NCBI GenBank assembly: GCA_963921935.1
Contig: OY998185.1
Location: 34,440,487-34,504,486 of the forward strand
Direction: 5' to 3'
Origin: Galeruca laticollis
Lineage: Eukaryota; Arthropoda; Insecta; Coleoptera; Chrysomelidae
Length of the DNA: 64,000 nt
The notes beneath the pieces are model-generated. The model saw nothing but the letters and a program-made list of their open reading frames with translations, was not told the DNA's origin and did no database searches. The position numbers and the translations under genes were made by a program. Shown here in pieces: positions 55,374 to 64,000 of this stretch (within the stretch, counting starts at the first letter, position 1; each line of letters starts with the position of its first letter).

Positions 55374-56160
55374 ACATTTGTGAGAAAACCTGTGCCACTA
55401 AACGAGCCTTGAACTTTATGATGTTCCCATTTTGATCAGATTTTGTCTTGTACACCCATTTACATCCACTTGGATTTGAAGGTAGTTTTGTCATTTCCCA
55501 AGTTCCAAAATTTCGAAGAGATTCAATTTCTGCATCCAGTGCTGACTTCCATTTATCAGCGTTTGTTCCACCAATAGCCTTATCGTATGTGACTGGATCA
55601 ACATCCACCAGTTTTTCAACTTTGTTTATTTCCATTATTAAACGTTTTGGTGGAATACCTTTATTTGATCGTTCAGAACATCTGAGTTCGGTGACATCCA
55701 GTTGAGTTTCCCCTTCTGAAGCCCGTTCAGATACTTCAACTTCATGTTGTGACGTCATTGGTTGGAATCCATCGATTCGATTATCCTCAACTGCTAATTC
55801 AATATCAGGTTGTTCGACAATTTTATCTTCAATAAACTTAACATCACGACTTATTTTAATTCGATGAGTTTACGTGTTTAAAAATTGAAAGCCTTTCGTT
55901 CCCAGTTCATATCCAACGAAAATTAACTTTTCAGACACACCGTCGAACTTTTTACGTTGATCTTTTGGAATGTGAACATATGCTGGAGTTCCAAAAATAT
56001 GAAAATAACTTATATCTGGTTTCTTGCCGTACCAGTATTCATATGGAGTTGATTCCACACTTTTAGTAGGTAAACGATTTATAATGTGATTACCTGTTGT
56101 CACTGCCTCGCCCCAACACTGTTTGTGTAAACCAAAACTAGCCAACATACAACGTGTCAT
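55282..56160 (-). pseudogene. copia integrase C-terminal half and RT fingers, with stops
   Basis: The frame 56160-55870 covers CMLASFGLHKQCWGEAVTTG and PYEYWYGKKPDISYFHIFGT, with RKKFDGVSEKLIFVGYE. The frame 55758-55282 reads YDKAIGGTNADKWKSALDAE and TWEMTKLPSNPSGCKWVYKT, then RLVAQVFSQMYDRDYDEAFA. It overlaps the next frame at 55373, the site of a frameshift. An in-frame stop near 55870 separates the two parts. Confidence 0.85.
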
Positions 56161-56265
56161 ATCGATTAAAGTACAATTTTGCGCTCAGCCACCCCATTTT
56201 GTTGAGGTATTTTAGGTATCGATAACTGAGTTTCAATTCCTCTTGATTTGAAATATTTACGTGAA

Positions 56266-57089
56266 TTACCATCCATATACTAACCCTATCTGATCTGATA
56301 ACTTTGGTACTTTGCCGTACTGCGTTTTCATCATTTCAACAAACTCGATCATTTTATCCCGAACATCTGATTTTTGTTTAATCAAATAAATATGTGAATA
56401 TCTCGTGTAATCGTCAATTAAAGTGAGTATATACCTGCTTCCACTAGGTGTAGGCAACTGTATAGGTCCACATACATTTGTATGTATCGAATACAGCTTT
56501 TCTTTTGATCTGGTCAATGAATTATCAGGAAAAGGATCTCTGGTTTACTTGCATTGTAAACATGTTTCACAAATATCACTGTGACTGCATTCTAAAATTT
56601 TCTTGTTGACTGATAAATCTGCCATTTTTCTTATATCAATTGAATTCCGATGACCAAAAACTTCATGCCATTCGTGAATGCATTCCGATTCACCTGTCTT
56701 GATGCGTTGTAAGCCCGATTCGATGGTGTTGTTTTACAAACATCATTTTGTGACTTTACCGTTATCAATGTTTTACCATCTTTATTGATGTCACACTTCT
56801 CGCCGTTAAAAATTTTACCGCAGCCACTCTTCGCAAGCTTAGTATCTAATAAAAGGTTACATTTTATTCCAGGTACAAATTGCACATCATTCAATTTGAA
56901 TTCATTGACAACAGTTTTGAATTCAATGACTCCAATTCCTTTTATTGGTAAATTTCTACCATCAGCGAAATTCACCGAATCGTTGCTTGATTTGTTCAAA
57001 CTTTCAAAAAATGCTTCATCACCACACATGTGTGTCGATGCACCAGAATCAATACACCATTTGGCTATATTCATATTTTGATTGACCAT
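56266..57089 (-). pseudogene. copia protease and integrase N-terminal part
   Basis: The protease has the CIDSGASTHMCGDE active site (DSGA) at the start of the 57089-56631 frame, with NLPIKGIGVIEFKTV and CNLLLDTKLAKSGC. The integrase core shows VCGPIQLPTPSGSRYILTLI followed by DDYTRYSHIYL (catalytic Asp). Frameshifts or stops lie near 56630 and 56270. The GAG-pre-integrase histidines are in the 56640-56520 segment. Confidence 0.85.
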
Positions 57090-57850
57090 TAAACATACAG
57101 AATCACCTTCATTATCACTTTTGTTTTGTAGTGCATTTGCCTGTCGTTGACCTCAAGTTTCTTTCTCTTTGTTCTTTTTCCATGTTGCAAATTTACGGCA
57201 TTTACCTTTGATGTGACCCTTTTTTACAAAAGAAATAATATATTGATTTCGATCTGTCTGATACATTATTTTCTTTTATAGCTTTCAATGCTTTTTCACC
57301 GCATTCATTAACTATTTCAATTCCTTATCGTCGTCTATATTCTTCCAAAAGTTTGTTTTTCACCATAGTTTTAGTTAAATCAGCCTCTGGACGTGATTCC
57401 AAAGCCGTTATTGAAACACCATAACTTTCGCATAAACTTTATAAATATAACGCAACTGAAAGAACATCTGCAATTGGTTCACCTGATGTGGTCAATTGAT
57501 CTATACATTCGTCCATTGCATTTAAATGCTTGCATATTTCCACCTTCAGGCAATATCATTCGACATAACCGTCTCAAAAGTCTAACCTTTTTTGATAAAG
57601 TTGATTATTGATGATATTCTTTTAATGCTTTCCACGATTCCCTTGCCGATGTTTTATTATTAATATGAATAATTTGATCATCTTCAACAAACAAACCAAT
57701 ATATGCACGTGCTTTACCGTCGTTTTTATTCCATGCCTCTAGTTGAGTTCTATCTGATGGTGTTTCTTCGATGATTGTTGTCCATAAATCAATAAAAGTT
57801 CCATTTTGTACTTCCCGACTTGATAGTTTCCATCATCTAGTTTCGTCCAC
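57090..57850 (-). pseudogene. copia gag with damaged zinc knuckle
   Basis: The minus strand starts KLDD.NYQV.KYKMEL-like at 57840 (the usual KLDG.NY..WK..ME.), then continues through degraded helices. The knuckle CKKG..HIKGKC near 57215-57240 is broken by one extra base in a run of A. Several stops are present. Confidence 0.65.
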
Positions 57851-57922
57851 AGAATGTATTATAAATTCAAATGATATGAAGTTAGTTGTAGTAAATTCAA
57901 CTAGATGTTGCAATAACTAACA

Positions 57923-58638
57923 ACATGAACGTATTCCAATTAAGGAGAGTTCTATCGAACACCACCAACGAAAAAAAATTTCCAAGCCCCAATAATCCAA
58001 TTACTCACTACAATATAAATGTGTTCTGTGTATTTTCTCCGAAAATGTAACAGAAAAGAAGAACATTTCAAACTTTTTTTCAATTCTTAGGAGAATACCT
58101 CCATATGTAGAGATCTCAAGAATTAACACACTCTGTGTGGATCCAGAAGAATTACACCAAACGGTGGTCAATTATATGAATCAATCCAAGAAAATAATAA
58201 TCAACATTTTTCAACAGATATATTATTTGGATGTGGATAACAACTTCGATGTAACTCCAGGTCGTACACCTACAATACTAACTACAAAGCACCAAAGTCG
58301 TACAAATTGTACCGAAATCATCACGCAACCACACTAATTGCTGTACGAAATACTAGAACATAATAGCATAATATTAGACTCATGATACAATACGAACTAA
58401 ATTATACAACTGACTATATCACTAGGACTATATAATGTAGGAGAGTAGTTGGGTTCTACGAATTCTTCAAAGAGAAACATTTAAAAGATTTTAAATTATT
58501 CGATAAAAACGTTCCCCGAATTTGACTCACAGTGACTGAAAATTTTTCCTGAAACCATGGTAATCGATCGAATTACAATTACAATTTGAAAAAATTCACA
58601 ATTTTCGTGTGATTCAACATATTGGATCGAAGACTTAC
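57923..58638. other. CFAP99 intron 2, right part; no feature identified
   Basis: A 66-codon plus-strand open frame (58137-58337) matches nothing I recognise. The interval ends at the donor GTAAGT of exon 2. Confidence 0.4.
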
Positions 58639-58972
58639 ATTTTTCCGTACTTTCAGCTCTGCGGGAGGCGGTTCAACACTTTTTATCGCCTTAACAGTTG
58701 AAAGCCTGGCATTTCTACAATTCTGAGCATCTTGAAGTAACTTTTCAGCTTTTGCGACATTCGCTTTGTGTTTAAATTGCAACGATTTTTGTAATTGCAA
58801 GTAAGATCGGTTATCGTACTTCACAGAAGATGTTTGAGGCTCTTCAAGGGGCGTATTAGGTGTATTCGCAGGAGGGTAAGGTGAACCAAAATTCCTCGTT
58901 TCGAATTTGAACTCTTTGGGAACAGTGCGATGAGTATGTGGGAGCTTTTTTAGTTCTTCTACACAGATATAC
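58639..58972 (-). CDS. CFAP99: CFAP99-like protein, exon 2
   Basis: Acceptor TTTGTGTAG and donor AAAAAT|GTAAGT enclose 334 nt. The first G completes the Lys codon of exon 1 (IEK-YICVEELKKLPHTHRTVP). It carries TVPKEFKFETRNF, a proline-rich stretch (PYPPANTPNTPLEEPQTSS) and KANVAKAEKLLQDAQ. A TVPKPF.LT..-like motif after the N-terminal helical domain is typical of CFAP99. The exon ends in phase 0. The intron after it (51008-58638) contains a copia element and LINE debris. Confidence 0.8.
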
Positions 58973-59078
58973 CTACACAAATAAGAGAGAAAGAGAAGCT
59001 CTATATATAAAATTCAAATTAAGATTCTTTACGAAGTGGATGAAATGTGATTGTTTATCTAATAATTGTTATACATAC

Positions 59079-59536
59079 TTTTCTATAGTTTTAAAAGCAT
59101 TGGCTCTATTCATAAGTGGTCCCATAATATGGTGGATGATAAATTCGTTGTCAAAATATTGTGCACAGCAATTTGCCACGAACTGATAATTTTCTTCGGA
59201 GCTTAAGAAATTTAAAAGCGGTTTTGTATAATACACAGGATCATCTACAATATCTTTCACATTTACACAATCCAGAACGAAAATGCAGTAGAATATCAAG
59301 ACCTTCACACGATTTTCATTTACTCTCCTCAACTTTTGTGTTGTTATAAATCGTTTTGCTATTTTTCCAAGAAATGCCTCGCACTGAATGAAACGTAGAA
59401 AATAGTCCACGAGGTCGTCTTCCGTGGATAATTTGCGACTGTTGATACATTGTTGTACAAAATCTATTTCCGTTAAGTATTCAGTAGCTTTATATTCTTC
59501 ATAGAATTTGAGTAAGGCTTTTATGATATTTTTCAT
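59079..59536 (-). CDS. CFAP99: CFAP99-like protein, exon 1 with start codon
   Basis: The ATG at 59534-59536 is preceded in frame by TGA 24 nt upstream, so this is the likely start. The exon encodes a helical domain (KALLKFYEEYKATEYLTEID, then FLRFIQCEAFLGKIAKRFI and VNENRVKVLIFYCIFVLD). It ends PLMNRANAFKTIEK at donor GTATGT. The last two bases (AA) pair in phase with exon 2 across a 106-nt intron. With exons 2-5 the protein is about 567 residues, within the range of CFAP99 proteins. Sequence upstream to 60142 shows no further exon. Confidence 0.82.
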
Positions 59537-60142
59537 CGTTGTGAAATCTTTCAGTAGTCATGTCAAATGTCTATTTACCATTATTATGAGTGGTATGTGA
59601 GCATAATACGACTGTTATTTTTTGACGTTTCTGATAACCAATATCAACTTAGTTTCAGGTAATTCTGTACATTCAAACCAATCAAATCATTAGAAATAGA
59701 AATATGTATGAATTTAGCGAAAATAATTTTCCTACGAGGCTTAAGTCACTTTTAACGATCATCTGGGATAATTCCTCTAAAGTTATGAATGTAAATTGCC
59801 TTTCAATTTGGTTTTGTTCAGTGTGACAGTAAAGATTAATGATGACTTATACCGAACTACGTTTGATGAAAGAGTCGTTCCCTGAATTGATGATTCATCC
59901 AGTGAGAAGACGCAGAGAAAAATGTAAATTGGGACGTTTTCACTGTTTAGTTCACTTCAAGCACCTGTCGAATCTCAATCGTGTTTTTGGGTTGGCTTTT
60001 AGGGTTTTGAACTTAGATTTCTTTCAAATGTATTGTGATTATTTCACTATTTTCGTGGTATATTTATATAATGTCATTGAAATGGCAAGATAAATATATA
60101 GCATTGTTCCTCGAAACATATCATAATACGAGTGCTTGTGGA
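59537..60142. other. Upstream region of the CFAP99-like gene
   Basis: An upstream promoter would lie here, but no TATA box or initiator can be argued for. The open frame at 59839-60093 on the plus strand is not recognisable. Confidence 0.35.
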
Positions 60143-60318
60143 TGTATAGGATTGTTAAAACAATTAACTGATTTAATCCTTTATTGGTTTTATAGTAGAT
60201 TTTAAGAAAACATCTTTTGATTCTCTAGAAATTGACGTGACCTCTGTCATCCCTCTCCGCGGAACGCTATTCTTCTTTTTTACCGAATCAATGTGTCTAG
60301 GTTAACACATATATAACA
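60143..60318 (-). repeat. gypsy 3' LTR
   Basis: This is 176 bp, matching the 5' LTR with few differences, so the insertion is moderately young relative to its neighbours. Confidence 0.9.
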
Positions 60319-61079
60319 CGCCACTTTTCAACAAAGGCAATAAATGCCAACTAAGACAATACACAAACAACTAATAGGTACATTACAATATTTTTCATCA
60401 GTAAACTAAAACAAATAATACCTTACAACAACTTTGATCAATAGAATTATTAGCATTTATATAAAACCAATGATTCATTTCTCAACCAACATTTACATCA
60501 TAATCTATTAAATATTGAGGAGGCCTTCGGTTTCTCTGTGAACGTGACACAGTAACTGGTGCATCAGTACATTGTTCTTCAGGATCATTCTGAAGAAACT
60601 CCTCTGCATTACCGGATTCATTGGTATTATTCAAATCACCTCGACCTGTGATATTTACAGATGGTTCATTAAAACAGAGGTTATCATCGTATATTAGCCT
60701 TTTTTTATTAGACTGTTCAAAATCAATCTCTGTTTTATTAAGAAACCTACGATTTCTCCTAAACAGTTACCCTTCACATTCTACAAGATAAGATCTATCA
60801 CTCAATATTTCTTTTATTATTCCTTTTTTCCACCCTTCTCCTTATTGTAATAATACTTTGTCATCTATATTTAATTTGGGTAATTCTCTAGTCCCTTTGT
60901 CCTAATATCTTTTTTGTGATTCCTGTTTTCGTTCAAGCAAATCTTTTATTTTGTTTTTATCAACAGATATAGGCTCCAGATTTTCTTTCATTACTGGTAG
61001 TTTCGTTTTTATTTCTTTATTCAACAGTAATTGAGCAGGTGAATACCCTAATTTTGGTAAGATTATATTCCATTAATGC

Positions 61080-62880
61080 CCCTATAAATTCTAGATTGTT
61101 TTCAGCCTATTTCAGCATTGACTTTATTATACCCCCTGCTTTCTCTGCAAGTCCATTTGATTGACTGTTGTAAGGGCTTGAGAACTCTAAAACAAAATCA
61201 GAGTCTTAAGCATATTTTAAAAGAGACTTCCTATTATATGAGACATTATCTGCTATAACTTTGTTGGGAAAACCAAATCGTGAGAAGGTCTCCTGAAAAA
61301 ATAGTTTAACCTCCTCCACAGATTTATTTGGTATTTTCTTAACTTCAATCCAGTTTGAGTGAGAGTCTACCAGAAGAATATAACATTTTGGTTTAAACTA
61401 AAACCTGTCAGGTATTTCACGATTGAATAAAGGTTCTCTGCATTTTGATTTTCTATTAATTTGACATGGCTGACACCTAGAAATATAGTTCTCAACATCC
61501 ACAGACATATTCTCCTAATAGAAAATTTGTCTTGCTCTCGATTTTGATTTTGTAATACCAAGATGGCCTTCGTGAATAATTTTCAGCATTTCTGACCTTA
61601 AGTGCTTTTGAACGACAATTTTTTCGTCATAAAATAACAAATTATTAGAAATAAAAAGATTATCTTTGATTTTGAAAAAGTGTTTTAAGCTATGGTCTAA
61701 CTTTTTAAAAACAGGCCAACCTGATTCTACATATTTCATTACTTAGGACAAAATTTTGTCCTCTGCTGTGTATATTTGGAACTGATTTTTTCTTTTATCA
61801 TTCATTTGTACATTATTATACAGTGAATGAATAATGTATGTCATCTCTGGATCATCATCCACTTTATTTCTTAGAAATGCCCTAGAGAGAGTGTCAGCCA
61901 CATACATTTCCTTACCTGGTACATATGTAATATCAATATTATATTTCAAGAGTCTTAACAACATTCTCTGGAGCCTATGAGAAACCTTATCCAAATTTTT
62001 ATTAAATATCGGGATTTATTTAATAGATAAAGTTGTGAAATTTTTCACATGAAAATAAGACCGCTAAGAGCTCCTTTTCTATTTGAGCGTATCTTTGTTC
62101 AGAATTAGTCAGAGCTTTAGGGGCAAATGCAACTGGAGTCCCATCCTGCAACAAACAACAACCAAGACCCTCACTAGATGCATCAGTCTGAATAATGATT
62201 TTCTTTTTGGGGTCAAATATTGCCAAGGTGGGAGCACTAGAAATAATGTGCTTTAATAATATGAAGTCTTCTTCACAATCATTACTCCAATTAAACTTAA
62301 CATTGTTTTTAATTAACTGTCTAGTTTTATAGGTAAGTTTTGAAAAATCGGGTATGTATTTATTAAAGTATTTTAATAACCCCAAAACCCTCATTACCCC
62401 TTGTTTATCCGTTGGACTTTCAAGACTTTTTGTTGCCTCTATATTCGATCCATGAACAGAAACACCATCTTTAGACACAACTTGTCCCAAGAATTTAACT
62501 TGTCGTATCTTATATTGTAATTTCGAGAAGTTAAATTTAATGTTATATCGTACAGCTCTGTCAAGGACTGCTTTCAATGCAATATCATGCTCTTCTTCAG
62601 TTTGACCGTAAACTATTATAGCGTCAAAATAAATATCTACATTTGCAATATCCCCAAACATTTCGAAATTTTTCGACTGAAATATCTCAGGCGCAGAGCA
62701 AATGCCAAAAGGTAGCCGATTAAATTTGTAGCGGCCAAATGGCGTGTTGAATGTACACAATTGTGAGCTAGGCTCATCGAGTTTCAGTTTCCAGAAGCCC
62801 TCCTTCATATCTATGACTGAAAATATAATCTAAATATTTCGGCGGTTTGGCTTCCATAATTTTCCAGGTTATGTTCGGAC
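61080..62880 (-). pseudogene. gypsy pol remnant: RT, RNase H and integrase
   Basis: A start-like MEAKPPKYLD at about 62855 is followed after about 40 bases by the middle of RT (VIDMKEGFWKLKLDEPSSQL, PFGRYKFNRLPFGICSAPEI). The YxDD motif reads YFDAIIVYG, so the second Asp is Ala. RNase H (IQTDASSEGLGCCLLQDG, RYAQIEKELLAVLF) and integrase (HEGHLGITKSKSRARQIF, CQPCQINRK, VDSHSNWIEV) follow with stops near 61994, 61740, 61505 and 61395. The gag start joined to mid-RT marks a large deletion. Sequence from 60319 to about 61080 is degraded 3' coding and noncoding. Confidence 0.85.
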
Positions 62881-62956
62881 TGGTGCAGTGTGCCTACTGC
62901 CTCACTTCTAATTTTACTCACTGGCGAGTACCACTATTGTTTCTCATTAGACACCA

Positions 62957-63130
62957 TGTATAGGATTGTTAAAACGATTAACTGATTTAATCCTTTATTG
63001 GTTTTATAGTAGATTTTAACAAAACATCTTTTGATTGTCTAGAAATTGACGTGACCTCTGTCATCCCTCTCCGCGGAATGCTCTTCTTCTTTTTTACCGA
63101 ACCAATATATCTAGGAACACATATATAACA
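62957..63130 (-). repeat. gypsy 5' LTR
   Basis: This is 174 bp, TG...CA, with ACTATAAAACC and CCAATAAAGG (polyadenylation-type) inside. Confidence 0.9.
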
Positions 63131-63681
63131 GTGGAATGACACACGCAGTAATTACAGCAAAATAAATGTACGGGAAAAAGTGCAGTACTCTTCGAGGCTC
63201 AGGGATTTAGATTTTTCTGGGTTAATTGTAGTTGATATAAGGATAAAAATTAAAGCGAACACGTTAAGGGGCCGAACTTTCCAAGATCAGAAATTCAGAA
63301 AGAAGTGGAGCTGGTGTTGATAACGTTTATGAGGCCCAATTATTCTGGTTGAAGTGAACAGTGACAATGGGCCGGAAGTAAAACCAGCAAATTGGATTAA
63401 AATAAGTAAATGACAATGATCACCCTTAATGATTTCAAGATGAGTGATTCACTTTGAATTTAATTAGAAAAATCACGTTTTAGATCTAAGTAAAAGATGC
63501 ATATATATTATGTCCAATCGAAACAAAATATCATGTGACAAATAATATTCTGATTAAGGCCAAAATATGTTCAACACGTTTTTCATTAAATTATTCCTAA
63601 TACCCAAGATTTACGGGTGAATTCATTAATAGGTAAAAGGTTATGTTAGGATGTGGATCTTTATTATTTTCTTCTAGTGAA

Positions 63682-64000
63682 CTATTTATACCTACGCAAT
63701 GAAAATTGTGGCAATTTTTTTGTAATTTTCTTAACAACAAAACAATTTATGTTAAAACTAACATCCCTCGCAATATTGGAATCAACATTAATATTTACCA
63801 TTTTATTAGAATTTGTAACTATGCCATCACCATGTATTTGAATAACCTTTGATTGTGGAGTAAGTTGTATATCTGTTAAGGTTTTTGTAATTAATGAAAC
63901 TCTACTACAAGGATCTAAAACAGCTTTCACTTGAATAGGCTTGTTTTTTGAATTATATACTGTAACAAGTGCAGTTGCTAGGAGTGCTTCTTCACTAGAG
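63682..64000 (-). pseudogene. BEL/Pao protease-like fragment, runs off the window
   Basis: The minus strand from the edge reads SSEEALLATALVTVYNSKNK, then VKAVLDPCSRVSLITKTL, then GDGIVTNSNKMVNINVDSNI. LL.TA.V......G....RALLDSGSQ...I is the aspartic protease of BEL/Pao elements. The active site reads DPCS instead of DSGS, so it is probably inactive. The open frame ends at 63682. The gap 63131-63681 has no recognisable feature. Confidence 0.65.

Larger units (their letters stand above)
54019..57922 (-). mobile_element. Ty1/copia retrotransposon, 5' LTR truncated
   Basis: The minus-strand order is gag, protease, integrase, RT, RNase H, the copia order. TGTTAGTTATTGCAACATCT starts both ends (57922 and 54088 reading leftward), and the left one is preceded by a purine tract (GACAAGGGG). 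The shared block is only 70 bp. The right copy runs straight into gag while the left one continues leftward, so the 5' LTR seems to have lost its end and the primer site. The element is in CFAP99 intron 2 in the orientation of the gene. Confidence 0.87.
60143..63130 (-). mobile_element. Ty3/gypsy element with short LTRs and internal deletion
   Basis: The LTRs are at 62957-63130 (174 bp) and 60143-60318 (176 bp), nearly identical, starting TGTTATATATGTG and ending CCTATACA on the minus strand. Identical 5-bp duplications GTGGA are at 60138-60142 and 63131-63135. A purine tract (GAAAAGTGGCG) precedes the 3' LTR. Directly inside the 5' LTR is TGGTGTC, which could be a primer site for a tRNA ending GACACCA. 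Internal sequence is only about 2.6 kb: gag, protease and the start of RT are missing. Confidence 0.93.

Noticed and set aside
59839..60093. 84-codon frame upstream of CFAP99
   Set aside because: No homology recognised and not in phase with any splice signal; left as unannotated.

Overview
This window is eukaryotic, AT-rich nuclear DNA from an insect, and most of it is transposable elements. The evidence is spliced host exons, short GT-AG introns, and insect-type element families: Ty3/gypsy, Ty1/copia, BEL/Pao, jockey, R1-like and RTE LINEs, Penelope-like elements, piggyBac, hAT and Tc1/mariner. A beetle is my best guess for the host, but that is inference only.

Two host genes can be read, both on the minus strand. 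(1) A Zasp52-type PDZ/LIM Z-disc gene. The second half of its PDZ domain is at 24102-24253 and the next exon, with the ZM motif, is at 1005-1179. The 22.9 kb intron between them is filled with mobile DNA. Its first coding exon was not found. (2) A CFAP99-like cilia/flagella protein. It reads as five exons between 59536 and 40596 with matching splice phases, about 567 codons in all, a stop codon and an AATAAA signal. Two of its introns are swollen by a copia element (51.0-58.6 kb) and by LINEs (40.9-50.4 kb).

Layout, left to right: decayed gypsy (2.1-5.7 kb). A jockey-type LINE remnant is split by a three-LTR, non-coding LTR element (6757-13016), which is itself split by a mariner (6957-8374). 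A dying piggyBac-like copy (13.8-14.9 kb) follows. Next is a Penelope-like cluster (15.05-22.56 kb) with an inverted deletion derivative, a second Penelope nested inside, and three hammerhead ribozyme motifs. The second Zasp exon and a second Penelope group (24.9-26.9 kb) come after that. A complete but dead hAT has an internally duplicated segment (27152-32069). RTE and IS630-like fragments precede a nearly intact spliced piggyBac (34276-36840). A region with long inverted repeats, a foldback, a triplicated ~128 bp repeat and a second piggyBac remnant runs to 39.6 kb. The CFAP99 locus carries an R1-like LINE with a 15 bp target duplication (42942-48126), jockey and R1 ORF1 remnants, and a copia. 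Upstream of CFAP99 lie an internally deleted gypsy with identical 5 bp target duplications (60143-63130) and the start of a BEL/Pao fragment at the right edge.

Most element proteins carry stops, frameshifts or lost catalytic residues, so the region reads as a graveyard. Two insertions can be checked because the target reading frame closes again when the insert and one duplication are removed (jockey and Penelope). One more is confirmed by uninterrupted sister copies (the mariner).
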